NCBI GenBank assembly: GCA_947646735.1
Contig: CANTFK010000797.1
Coordinates: 62,001 to 126,000, forward strand
Reading direction: 5' to 3'
Source: Peronospora farinosa
Lineage: Eukaryota > Oomycota > Peronosporomycetes > Peronosporales > Peronosporaceae
DNA: 64,000 nt
The notes below the pieces were generated by a model, which was given only the letters and a program-made list of their open reading frames with translations, had not been told where the DNA came from and searched no databases. Shown piece by piece: positions 22,201 to 29,913 of this stretch (positions are counted from its first letter, which is position 1; each line of letters starts with the position of its first letter). A program made the translations under genes and the position numbers.

Positions 22201-25200
22201 ATTGCACAATCGAGCGGCGATGCAAGTGAATAGTTTCAAAGATCTCTGCTTCAAGCACGTCGCCAGGTGGTAGCAGTAGCTCTTTTCCATCATCGTTGCG
22301 CAGCGCAACAATGCTTGGTGCTTGAATAGTTTGCATCCCTATTTTCAAGTATAAAGGCCGTCCTTTCAAGTACTTATCAAGGGACTTGCTGCTAACATTT
22401 GCCGTATCGACACCTTGAGCCTGAAGCCAACGAAGCAGGCGCTCTTCCGCCGAAAGTTCGGCCTTCTCATCACCACTGTCGGTAGACAGCCTCATCCCAA
22501 AGCAATGCCAATTTTGAACGTAGGCAACGGAGCCAACCATTTCGGATATTTTTTGAATATCAAACTCGGAACATCGCAAGCTCACATAAAGAATAACGAG
22601 GTATGAATGAATTACGCACGCCGTCTGAAGATTGTTGGCCTCTTCAGCTTCCTGTCTCCACCTATTTAAAGTTGTGTGAGCAAATCCAAACGTGTAAGTC
22701 ATTAGCTGAGATCGATGTTCCTCCAGCTTCTCAACTCGCGCTTGGTCGTCACCAGCAATGCATCGGTCGAGAGCGAATGTCATGTAGCGCAAAACATCTA
22801 CACCCAGCTTGACCATAAATAGAATAAATCGAGCGTCCGCTGAGTGGACTGACGCCTCTCCGAGCTCCTTTATAGCATCTAGCATATTCAGCAACGGGAC
22901 TACAATCGCTTCAGGAGCGTGAATTAGTTCGTTTAAAAGAAGCCCATTCATTGTGCCAAGATGATCTTCACACTTTTGGTGATGTACACTAGCATCGAAT
23001 ATTCGTTGAATGGTTTCTTCATGCATCACAAGATCTGACTTCCGCAATGGAATATGGGTTATCTCCTCAGCTTTTTTATCAGACACCCAGTCTCCACCCT
23101 CAAATAAAACAGCGCGGAGTAGTTGCTGTAACATCGGATTAAATAAATACGTAACACGGTCTCGCGAGGAGAAGAATGATACCACAAGAGGAATCCGTGT
23201 ATATGGAACCGTCAAGTAGCTCATGAGGTACTCCGCCTCCTCTGCTGATAACGTTCCGTTAAACGTCGGCAAGTCAGTAAGATGCATGATGTCATCTTCA
23301 GTAACTACTGTAGGAAAATTTCCAGCTGGCGCATTGCTTGAACTTTTAACAAGAAGTGCGCTCAAGCTCGCAGGGCTTGTTATAATCGGGCCCTCGCCAA
23401 AGTAGACCTTCCTCTCCATGAACCCTTCCACCTCAACATCTGCAATATCTTGGTCACTTCCGCGAAAGTTAACCACCTCCCACTTTAAAGTGGCATGAAG
23501 AATTTGATCTAGTCCTCGCATTCCGAAAAAGTTTCGTCGACGGGTTGCTGCTGAGTCATCAAATGATAGCTGCCACATCCGCCAGTCTTGATGAGCAGTA
23601 CGGCGCCGCATTAATTCGACTTCTTTCGTCTCCATGGTAGATAGAAACTTCACCATCATCACGACGTCACGAGTCAAAGCTACTTCTGGATGATCGTCTG
23701 CCATGGGTGTCGTATCACTACAAAACCACTCCATTAATGCCTCCATTTCAGTTGGCGGTGTCTCATTGTTGGGATCAATCAGCTGGTAGCGATACCGCTC
23801 CATCAGTTGACGGAAAAACAGAAGTGTCGTCGAATACTTTTTAACTTCTACCTTGTCCTCCGGCATGTGGTAATCAAAAATTTGTCGTTTGCCTTTTACG
23901 TCCTGGCTGTGGAAATAAGCGAGCACTTGACCTCTGATCACACAAAAATTTGGCCGCGCAAACTCCATGGCCGACGTCATCTTTTGGATTGAAAAATTTG
24001 CCTTGCAAAATGTGTGAGCCAGCACATATCCACCTTCTTCTTCCATCATAAGTGAAATCTCGAGTGGGTCGTCGGCTGCCGGGGTGCGAACAAGAGCGTC
24101 AAAAATGCACAACGCACACAATGCCGCAAGTCCACGCTCTGAATCAAACTGACGGCTTGGCTGCTCCATCGACTGCCACACTGATCCCAAAATCATTAAG
24201 ACCGTATGGAGATGATTTAGGCACCGAAGCTGCATTTCCTTCGCTACAGGCTGCCTCCACATACAGGCGAATGCCACAGTCCCGTCAGCACCAATAGGCT
24301 CTGGCACCGGTAGCATCTCAACTAGGACACTAGTAATAAGCTGGATGACTTCGTGATGTAAGGACAGTCTGGAAGATGACGATCCCTCTGCAGCTCGCTT
24401 CAGTAGAGACTCACACAAAGCTTTGCACCTAATAAAAGCTGCAACGGCAAGTGGAATCGACGTGACGCGTTCGGGTACATCCAAAAAGTTGCTAAGGGCA
24501 GGAACTTCAAGCTCAGACGCATTTCCTGCGTACTCACTCTCGTTTCCTTGCACTTGCAGCAACTCCGTATTAGCGAAAGGAGCAAAAGGAAAGTTTTCTT
24601 CCAGTGTAGCCGTCACGTACTTACTGTTGCCATCGGAGCTAGCAGCCACCCCTACAGATTTTAAAAGTTGCTCTGTCTGACTCATCAATCTATTAACGTG
24701 GATAAGGCCACAAGCTTCAATATTCTTACGATCATGATGCTTCAGCGTTTTCAAACCAATTTGCTTCACACCCATGGCAATGCATTTCGTTTCAGACACA
24801 GACAGAGTCGACTTTGGCAGCTCGAAATCCTCGCTTGTCCATGGATAAAATACACCTGTCGGATCTGACATAACCAGCTCTTTTCCCAAAGGCGTCAATA
24901 TTGTCCCATCGGGCCCTCGCAAAAAGAACTGTGGCACTTTAGTGACACCAAACGTCTGAGTAAGCTGCTTTCGAGCCTCCATTTCTGATAAAGGTACCAT
25001 GAGCCACGTATGACCCGGCAAGCTCTCAGCAAATGCAGTGTAGTCCGACCGCTCTTGATCAAACGACACCACAATCACAACAAACTTTTTGTTTGCAGCG
25101 TGCAAGTTCTCACTCAATTCTATCAGCATTTTTGTCAGTTTACGACAGGCCGCAGACGTCGACAGCGCGAAATAAATACCAACAATCGCTTCTGGGTCGA

Positions 25201-26239
25201 CTCCTGCCACCGTGTGAGTACCTTGAAGGGAATCTTGCAGCGATATAGTGGACAGCGTACGCAACGCACTTGCCAGCGCTCCTTTAGCAATTGCCTTAGC
25301 GGGTTTTTTTACAATCTTTAATCCCTTTACAACTTGCTGACACAAACGATAGCGCATCTTGTATAATATAGCGTACTCTACCTCTGCATTGGTAAAGGCT
25401 CGACTACGGAGACTTAAATAGCGTATTGCTTCGATAACGCTCTTGCAGAATCCCAACTGGCTGCGTTGTGGTGTGTGCACACCTCCTAGTGCTGAGCTTG
25501 TCCAGTCTATGAACGCACACTGCTCTGTCATTTCACTCACTAGCGGCAGTAGTTTGTCTTCTGCAAGCCATGGTAGTAGTACGTCATAGATGGTCTCAAC
25601 TCGATGATACTCGGACGGGGGTTTACGCACCCACAGTGAGAATAAAAGCGTCCAAAAGGCCATATCTAAGAATCGAGTGGCTGGTATGTCACTAATCTGA
25701 ATACAAGACTGTACACGGATCTTGTAAGCGCTGCCTTCGACTTTACATGGATGGTACATCTCAGCTCCAGGTCCTTTGTTGCATACTGTAAATGAGTATT
25801 GATCTGGGTTGTCACTCGTCTTCTCGATCACGTAAATAATCAAATGACTCGAGATATTGTTTACGTAACCACCAGGTATTAGTAATGGCTGCTGTAGTTG
25901 AAGCTGCGAAAGTTCCACTCTCCATTCAGTTAAAAACATCTGAAATTGGGCCGCGTTCTCGATTTTGACGCCCTTTTCTGTCCATTGACCACAGTAAATA
26001 AGCTGAGGTAATAGTGTCGTCTGTAGCACATGCTTCTGGTCCATTGTAAGTGGAAATTTCACAGGATCTTCTTCTGTATCGTCTTGCTCTTGTTCTTGCG
26101 GAGTCTGTAGCAACTGTACAAAGCCGTTAAGTGTATCTACAAGCGCCTGCGGATCCCCTCCAGCCTCATACGGTGTGCCACGTAGATACGGGTCACCAAA
26201 CATGCCCAGAAACACGGCAGATTGCCATATTTGAATCAT
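13265..26239 (-). CDS. Giant DUF3638/DUF3645 P-loop ATPase with thioredoxin-like, UBA-like, RanBP2 zinc-finger and EF-hand parts
   Basis: One uninterrupted frame of 4,324 codons. In order: an N-terminal region; a thioredoxin-like domain at about 345-460 with a single Cys (Cys365, SAACRKL) and a cis-Pro-like KVPQFF; a RanBP2-type zinc finger near 1498-1526 (WECPAC...CEVC); two UBA-like helical bundles near 1836-1874 (LMAMGF) and 1893-1935; an ATPase core with Walker A GAGKT (2879-2883), a DEVD box (3034-3037), FSGTP near 3388, TGMDIKQ near 3523 and YRMRG near 3550, matching helicase-like motifs I, II, III, V and VI; an acidic Glu-rich linker near 3755-3775; an EF-hand-like loop near 4130; and three more RanBP2 fingers at about 4218-4318 to the C-terminus. 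The core belongs to the DUF3638/DUF3645 families. UBA-like and RanBP2 modules point to ubiquitin binding; the real function is unknown. ATG at 26239 follows an in-frame-stop-containing leader. Confidence 0.88.
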   Translation of the reverse strand: MIQIWQSAVFLGMFGDPYLRGTPYEAGGDPQALVDTLNGFVQLLQTPQEQEQDDTEEDPVKFPLTMDQKHVLQTTLLPQLIYCGQWTEKGVKIENAAQFQMFLTEWRVELSQLQLQQPLLIPGGYVNNISSHLIIYVIEKTSDNPDQYSFTVCNKGPGAEMYHPCKVEGSAYKIRVQSCIQISDIPATRFLDMAFWTLLFSLWVRKPPSEYHRVETIYDVLLPWLAEDKLLPLVSEMTEQCAFIDWTSSALGGVHTPQRSQLGFCKSVIEAIRYLSLRSRAFTNAEVEYAILYKMRYRLCQQVVKGLKIVKKPAKAIAKGALASALRTLSTISLQDSLQGTHTVAGVDPEAIVGIYFALSTSAACRKLTKMLIELSENLHAANKKFVVIVVSFDQERSDYTAFAESLPGHTWLMVPLSEMEARKQLTQTFGVTKVPQFFLRGPDGTILTPLGKELVMSDPTGVFYPWTSEDFELPKSTLSVSETKCIAMGVKQIGLKTLKHHDRKNIEACGLIHVNRLMSQTEQLLKSVGVAASSDGNSKYVTATLEENFPFAPFANTELLQVQGNESEYAGNASELEVPALSNFLDVPERVTSIPLAVAAFIRCKALCESLLKRAAEGSSSSRLSLHHEVIQLITSVLVEMLPVPEPIGADGTVAFACMWRQPVAKEMQLRCLNHLHTVLMILGSVWQSMEQPSRQFDSERGLAALCALCIFDALVRTPAADDPLEISLMMEEEGGYVLAHTFCKANFSIQKMTSAMEFARPNFCVIRGQVLAYFHSQDVKGKRQIFDYHMPEDKVEVKKYSTTLLFFRQLMERYRYQLIDPNNETPPTEMEALMEWFCSDTTPMADDHPEVALTRDVVMMVKFLSTMETKEVELMRRRTAHQDWRMWQLSFDDSAATRRRNFFGMRGLDQILHATLKWEVVNFRGSDQDIADVEVEGFMERKVYFGEGPIITSPASLSALLVKSSSNAPAGNFPTVVTEDDIMHLTDLPTFNGTLSAEEAEYLMSYLTVPYTRIPLVVSFFSSRDRVTYLFNPMLQQLLRAVLFEGGDWVSDKKAEEITHIPLRKSDLVMHEETIQRIFDASVHHQKCEDHLGTMNGLLLNELIHAPEAIVVPLLNMLDAIKELGEASVHSADARFILFMVKLGVDVLRYMTFALDRCIAGDDQARVEKLEEHRSQLMTYTFGFAHTTLNRWRQEAEEANNLQTACVIHSYLVILYVSLRCSEFDIQKISEMVGSVAYVQNWHCFGMRLSTDSGDEKAELSAEERLLRWLQAQGVDTANVSSKSLDKYLKGRPLYLKIGMQTIQAPSIVALRNDDGKELLLPPGDVLEAEIFETIHLHRRSIVQWLANLSKANRNKVLGSIVRIALRSTEQTDAWEWVEESGVEGAGKYCCSQQELKLDAQTGEILWRNDELKPVPDSMTQYADFIAIFGNKSLHCGLVARQEHRLWVSIVGTDFQLVEWDDPTLELDQGVGAPVMYEPENVSNSNDQGDNSQDLKMYWECPACTSANFNGDDPNALCEVCATPRIAQLSRRKEEEKSEIPSDYGFRYLGEVFSRPFDIYAEKEHPHADEEWFVDLIGNALRLMYPPVPDDKKMPFTLFLPRDPLPATAIRVHLIGLDRGSDAKDKESIATFKEIVAYRAMKVMHVYALVSHGRRLYRKLIFTSNSRFSLHNFPVNISPDQGPVDPALLRASGYPTERQILGGSLMILRKNYLLNGTEQYVPPRLLQGVIPTCLLENFRFWIGEDGRLRGDPVDLKSQWFRYRVEVELREAGQAFISRKSILTSFSRIYCDKNNSRYTAACSQMQPPPAPIKVSGISAAEGLRPPSYPTSPDLVKTSDDDVVQLMAMGFSYAGCSLALRENRNNLGFAAQWLLDENNQMKISAAEEAPVLGEFALSPEEQYEQNIGLLMSLKGSPSRVAVEYALGLFDNDLQLAKAWISDPANRDELQRAEVATNSGMSEVGSSNVAFPTPMKIDEEKKDAEEDAESLQVVEETVGEPLYLLSLLEASSAGENDEVLALSKLLSRVEDLSHILVWCANEVAQSAPCGVSSIAFIELPRLKLKLQPQKDPVSERVRLNVMDQNGWFVSDLTVAMLEGTSKYLRSLLAITPGCFVLESDTSDLQLICPNHDLYRPAIRGEPFSLALVSDRGSVGWQHAMETRFYTYPVHSSNTFLLPSSLSSTLYLILTSLLTRNYATSMEFIMGCNVDVKFTDEEKRVFDQLSKTLDDRHPNACACRIRLSLGIAYSENRAPWKLSGELYDYLTTSEHVEGPCKLTLEEEGEALAHCHQRSPLLLLRKEVCDHIQPDSGTKIDFKLTRSRVGGQPWMKLCLYSTSYLAAHGKKLSTVRYNRPKHEVEINNKFLIDDDEAGKLVWNCAVVGDEISGTNRGLGYLFLYECLNQQLIIRMGGDDCTRSFGDLFARFIHLKLSRWGRETVNDGEDECVPSYALAQLAMVIAHPGGGWPSSPCDRESVNMLSRGANMYSKMTVGTMLKHFFDFGEVEFQSKLESEDHQMRVIVPVKTQFSQLHHNAERVFDIPIAASNNIKNFDVSNTSCGERQIVGAKNSSINPEFPLEAIDVKQFVTFCDPEAEVRATLPFDLSKHPVAQTAAAKELLKRLSDDIAINAQAVNGSKDAFTTGVTPMCLSTPDKLTSKTLTIEHLQKLIHTCKAMRTCDRKMVEEGIVMLEMLMNEIRADIHENPELVVDVNRFVMQRCVGLYPRVTFDFLTSLLASSSFEADLKARNPFVVNVTADVMEKILQVLFLCSRIVHVNRAIQAARALVKHLNGLFALHGEKDRSSKVKMTRQASRDLADILISKRHYLRGPAEGTSSGWRFDPRFLVFEYVFDILLRDRQVQMIDSFLTSLARGNSRVQQMIMGAGKTTVVGPLLTYILADKTHLVTHVMPTALLEQSRQVLRGRFSNKVLRKRIFTFQFDRAINDDPATALQLFTKLDRARRHGDVVCASPESIKSMMLKFVELLHSLEESSDIIELPLTSASQNIRRLRRVLEDRSEMADELYKTLKLWQSGMLIMDEVDVLLHPLRSELNFPIGNKFPIDLAAYRWELPIYLIDAVLVSPNTSTALSGEILQLHAVLEEGYIAHELQRFPHLVLLDMEFYEARMLPLLSAIAMEWLLKLFRMGKMEVSVDQIKYYLECSRTQLHTNASLRADIENGLSESSIKLLNLARDWLRTILPHVLSKINRVSYGLLRGEHQKAAASGNNSGGNAHSRLMLAVPFIGKDVPSRSSEFAHPDVLIGLTILAYRYEGIRVFDLVRIVSQLKQDFSRQLGPRDQRPSCAMFREWIRTSLAALSSENQEASGGVLPLPLFQLRDISQVARLHFLVAKLAAVVYYYVRQHVFPSCMNFQKLKISACGHELGSNSLFAKRIGFSGTPSNLLPTDLGECYYEPRSDGSIFESLTNKRIVSIERKVEWTARSLLLDIAHAQPPVHALIDTGALITGFDNQEVAAFLLGELPTEMEGVVYLDENDRQMILLRDHNAPMPLVQCGLSLNKRFTFYDQVHTTGMDIKQCVNARAVVTLGKDMTFRDYAQGAYRMRGIATGQSICIFLIPEVENRIRNEMKLAQVELTTQGSAQQLLDEFLLLVPAWLLTNSMRMESMQLVQLSLQELHNTWRKRALHSLLDEITAAMAKNASLASRLRRFISRDNDIAKAWLRKCIAIFSVEISYTVDAAVPTTKLLSDEIGKLIETHKDFLQTNEDMTCVTSVQQRLAHATGNQQGMLSEDGSEQGDLRLTAEVVHENEAEAEEEAEEEAEQEEQKMSAFTRDDEHPVPWCASVLAYQPARVGAASAGDNEMKTAVEQEQEEEANVFYPFSQFQAHAECPKIDFPAELLMSGNFFRRRWVGLGERRVKNVGLILEWSPLLHQEAMKAVVQQLFLAMTEEASAGSANEIAVKALQEVAEMATRSPDLVSDAIKDAVTAATTNLPVYLATLSLAEGETIRRMIHKKHPVFQVSQVQLRTSEGELVESSSFFSSWAPKSKSTLLNAMSPRVKTIAVGVQGLRFFNNEMYYFPQELELLLEGLATVPISLRHEFFECLLRLRRRERHLWGDTPLATVFTAQSEWHLLTARARLQQFQQSLVRKQRQYQKKKEKGKDPKQTMAALHMAVALRRFDEDEDNRLSAEEVHKCFESFQLGFSSKELNDIIGLLADTRSTDGEKRHEQEIPIETICAAFGISCDEMKTALLRDDQESALTATGETSWSCSACTYVNGGEADVCGACNAKHQDKELLQQQQGWRCSNCTFINQPDDVTCAVCELNMDGQRGVPRNKWVCVGEQGGCTFFNSMSNFYCEVCNRARPDLVSLRF

Positions 26240-26634
26240 ATTCTAGAGTCTCTTTCCTTAAAGTTCAACCGACAGCAAAGAAGAGGATATGAAAGATCGG
26301 GAAGAATAACATCGTCTCTGATTGGTAAATAAAAAAAGAGTCGTGAGAACAATTTGGATTGGATAATATTGAGTGTAGATTCTGAGTATGTGTATGACTT
26401 CATCTTTGCACAAATTTTACAATTGAAAACTAATGTTTAATTATAAATATTTAGTACATTTTATTCGTGGTAACAACTATCAAGTACGTGGCCAATTTCG
26501 TGCTGTTGTGATTGGTCGAGTCAAGAACGTTCCTGTAACGGATACAGATTCAAATTCAGTTCGAATCAAGACGCCGCGTAAACTTCGTCCTGCCTCCTCA
26601 TTCTTCTTTAACACGACGACGCAATCATATCAAG
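26240..26634. promoter_or_regulatory. Divergent promoter region between the giant ATPase gene and the ankyrin gene
   Basis: 395 bp between two divergent ATGs, AT-rich in the middle (26320-26460). A frame at 26433-26687 overlaps the ankyrin gene start in another frame and has no family support. It must contain both promoters; no specific site is claimed. Confidence 0.45.
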
Positions 26635-28245
26635 ATGGTGCTGACAGGGGCGAGGCTTTTATGCATCAATTACGACCGCTTAAGTGAGTTGTCGCACGTG
26701 TGGGAGGCTATGGATCAGTACCTTGATTATTCAAGCGGATGGACACTGGAGCGTGCAGCAGCAAAGGGCATGAAGTATCTGGTGCAGCATCTAGCGCTGA
26801 AAGCCTCTGCAACGCCGCAAGACGATACCAATTTGCTCGTCATGGATTTTGCGGCTTGCAATGGCCATCTGGACATCCTTACGTGGCTACACAACACGAC
26901 GCAGCTGGACGGCTGCTCAACGCGTGCGATGGATGATGCGGCCAAGAACGGCTATCTCTCGATTGTCCAGTGGTTGCACGAGAATCGGAGTGAAGGGTGC
27001 ACTACCAAGGCTATGGACTACGCTGCTAGCAGCGGCCACCTGTTGACTGTGCAATGGCTAGACGAAAACCGCTCGGAGGGCTGTACTACTCGCGCGATGG
27101 ATTTAGCGGCGCAGAATGGACAGCTACATGTTCTACAGTGGTTGAACGACAACCGCTCGGAGGGATGCACGTCTAGTGCTGTAAACTACGCAGCTACGGA
27201 GGGTCACTTTCACATTTTACGCTGGCTGTGCGAGGTCCACAAGGAAAAGTGCTCGTTCAGCGCTATGGTCAACGCTGCACGAGGTGGACATCTGTACTTA
27301 CTTGAGTACCTGAGCGGGCATTTCCCCAAACTGTTCGAGAGCGTCGGCTCCATGATGATGCACGCCGCCATTGCAAACGGCCAAGCAGCGGTTCTATCGT
27401 GGCTCGTTGACGTGCTCCCGGTCAAGTCGCTTAAGTGCGAAGAGGCTGCAGGATCATGGATGGACGTTGCGTCCGAGTACGGCCAGGTAAGCATCCTTAA
27501 GTGGTTTCACGACCACGCGACTGCATTGACAATGAGCGTTGACGGGCACTTTCCTGCTTGCACCGTGGCAGCTATTGAGAAGGCAGCTAGAAACGGACAC
27601 AGCGACGTACTTGTGTACCTGTACGAGAATGACTTGGTGAACCTAACTGTTGAGTCTGATGCTATGAACGCGCTGGTTGCTGCAGTCGAAGGCGGCCACC
27701 GTAGCTGCGTCGAGTGGCTTATGATACACTTCCGCAAGCTGTACGAGCAAAGCTCGTCCTCGTCAATGACTGCAATGAATGCTGCTGCTGTCTCCGGTCA
27801 CGTGGACATCCTTCAGCTTTTACGAGATGATTTGACAACAAAAGATTGGCAGACTAGCGCCAAGGCCATCAATGAGGCGGCTCGCCGCGGCTATGTGGAC
27901 GTCTTGCGCTGGCTGCATTTCGATCGCTGCAAAGAGGAGACGGCGATGAACGAATCATTTAGAAGCCAGGAGGAATCGGAGCTGATTGACTTGCGTTGGA
28001 CGCCTATGGCACTAGAGCTAGCGGCCACAAATGGACATCTTCCAGCGGTCCAATGGCTCACTGAGTATCACCGAGACGTTTGCAGCAGCTTTGAGGCATT
28101 CAATGCGGCTTCGTACATGGATCATTTAGAGATAGCCCAGTTCCTGTATAGAGACATTCGAAGCTCGTGTGCTGTGGAACAGGCGCTGGAGCACGCAGAA
28201 GAAGGAGGTGCTGAAGACACACTTGCTTGGCTTCAAGGTCTTTAG
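26635..28245 (+). CDS. Ankyrin-repeat protein of the oomycete WLxxNRSEGCT type
   Basis: A 536-residue intron-free protein made of ankyrin repeats of about 33 residues almost from end to end. The core pattern is A-M-D-x-A-A-x-N-G-H-L-x-x-x-Q-W-L-x-x-N-R-S-E-G-C-T; the three central repeats (about residues 80-180) are nearly identical to each other, the outer ones are more worn. There is no signal peptide, no transmembrane helix and no second domain such as a kinase. Ankyrin repeats are protein-binding scaffolds; large families of this subtype are common in oomycetes. The partner cannot be told from the sequence. The gene ends 132 bp before the PIG-V gene on the same strand. Confidence 0.88.
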   Translation: MVLTGARLLCINYDRLSELSHVWEAMDQYLDYSSGWTLERAAAKGMKYLVQHLALKASATPQDDTNLLVMDFAACNGHLDILTWLHNTTQLDGCSTRAMDDAAKNGYLSIVQWLHENRSEGCTTKAMDYAASSGHLLTVQWLDENRSEGCTTRAMDLAAQNGQLHVLQWLNDNRSEGCTSSAVNYAATEGHFHILRWLCEVHKEKCSFSAMVNAARGGHLYLLEYLSGHFPKLFESVGSMMMHAAIANGQAAVLSWLVDVLPVKSLKCEEAAGSWMDVASEYGQVSILKWFHDHATALTMSVDGHFPACTVAAIEKAARNGHSDVLVYLYENDLVNLTVESDAMNALVAAVEGGHRSCVEWLMIHFRKLYEQSSSSSMTAMNAAAVSGHVDILQLLRDDLTTKDWQTSAKAINEAARRGYVDVLRWLHFDRCKEETAMNESFRSQEESELIDLRWTPMALELAATNGHLPAVQWLTEYHRDVCSSFEAFNAASYMDHLEIAQFLYRDIRSSCAVEQALEHAEEGGAEDTLAWLQGL

Positions 28246-28377
28246 TGAGCTCTAAAGGTCTTTTAGTGAGCTCTAATGATTGCAACACCACTAGATTAAT
28301 GAATAGAGTATATATATATATATTGTCCAATGAGAATAGCCCATTTTCAATAATGCAATAGCGTTCGAGTATCCCTA

Positions 28378-29766
28378 ATGATTCGTATGTATGAGCGTAG
28401 TGTCGTCACCTTTGCAGTAGTGACTCGAGCGTGGGTAACCCTTGTAGCGGTATTAACGGCTTGTATTTTGACACCCTACGACACTTCTTCTCATCTACAG
28501 GCAGACGGTTCACTCCTCGCAGCGCTGAGCAATTGGGACGGCGTCTACTTTTCACACATCGCCTTGCACGGCTACGATTTCGAGCACTTTCACGCCTTTT
28601 TCCCATTGTATCCACTGCTAATGCGATGGATTGCTCACTGGTTACCACTAGAGGATAAAGACGCTGTGATTGCTAGTGGTTGGATTATCAGTAACGTAAG
28701 TTTCGTTCTGGCTGCGCTTTTCCTTTATCGCTTGGGCTGCATTGTGATTGGGGACGAGATCATCGCCCGAAGAGCTGCTTACCTCTTTTGCGTCACACCC
28801 TCTAGTATCTTTTTGTCGTCTGTTTATTCGGAGAGTCTTATGTGTCTACTGAGCTTTAGTGGCATGTATTTCTTGGCCAAACACGCTCAGACACCCAAAC
28901 CACGTCGAGCCTTCTGTGATCTAGTGTACTGCGCGCTGTTGTTTGGTGCGGCCTCTGCGACGCGATCTAACGGCATTCTGCTCTCGTGTGCGTTCATCTG
29001 CATAGCTCCGTATTAATTTGGTTGGTATTGTTTACTAAGATGTTATTTGATGGCAGTATTTATTGCGTGGCATCGAGTGACAGTTTCGCCACCACCAAGA
29101 GAGATGTTCCGATTCTTTGGATTCTGGATGCGTACTGCTGCTCTCGGTGTGCTTGCTGTTGCACCACAGATCATGTATTTTGTCACTTCGATGATGCCGT
29201 ATTGTCCGTTGCTTGTAAAGCACTTGGGTGGGGAAGTTTCAGGGTCTAGTGAGATGGAGGACCGTAGCTGGTGCGCTATGGCGGTCCCCAACGTGTTCGC
29301 CATGTACACGTTTATTCAAAGTGAATACTGGAATGTGGGTCTCTTTCGCTACTACGAACTGAATCAGCTACCAAATTTTCTCCTTGCTGCGCCGATCATT
29401 GTTCTTAGCGTGCATGCACTTCACGGGTACTTTCGAGGCACTATTGTTCCTGGACGTCCCCGTGTGATACTTCAACAAGAAAGAGGCAAGAGCGGTTGGC
29501 GAGGCACTGCACTGACTCCGTATTATGCACACTGGCTGTTCTTGGTTGTAAATGCTCTACTTGTCGTTCACATCCAGGTGACAACGCGATTGTTGTGCGC
29601 ATGTCCTCCTCTTTTTTGGCATCCTGCCTCGTTGCTCTGTGACTCCACGATCACAAGAAAGGCGTCCCCCGTTATGACAAAATATGGTCGTGTCATTGTC
29701 ACTTACTTTCTCCTCTTCACCGTGCTGGGGAGCGTTCTCTTTCCTTCATTCTACCCATGGACATAA
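28378..29766 (+). CDS. PIGV: GPI mannosyltransferase 2 (PIG-V), two exons
   Basis: Rebuilt as join(28378..28987, 29057..29766), 439 residues. Without splicing an in-frame TAA (29014-29016) would cut the protein in two; a 69-bp intron with donor GTGCGT, a perfect branch site TACTAAG (29033-29039) and acceptor GCAG removes it and restores SNGILLSLFIAWHR. Family signatures are NWDGVYFSHIALHGY (52-66, the acidic lumenal-loop motif), FFPLYPLLMRW (74-84), SSIFLSSVYSESL and the C-terminal FPSFYPWT. The protein is a multi-pass ER membrane enzyme that adds the second mannose to the GPI anchor precursor from dolichol-phosphate-mannose. It matters here because oomycete surface proteins are often GPI-anchored. 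It converges on the PHD gene with 147 bp between stops. Confidence 0.88.
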
Positions 29767-29913
29767 ATTAAAATAACATGTTGGAATCAAAGGTATTGAA
29801 TAGAATGTTTTTGATAGCAAAATGACCGTCCCGTCCTCTACTAGACCCTCCCTTCCCATATAATTTGACGCTTCCATTCACACTTATCACCCTTCAGTCA
29901 ATTCACAAAACTA

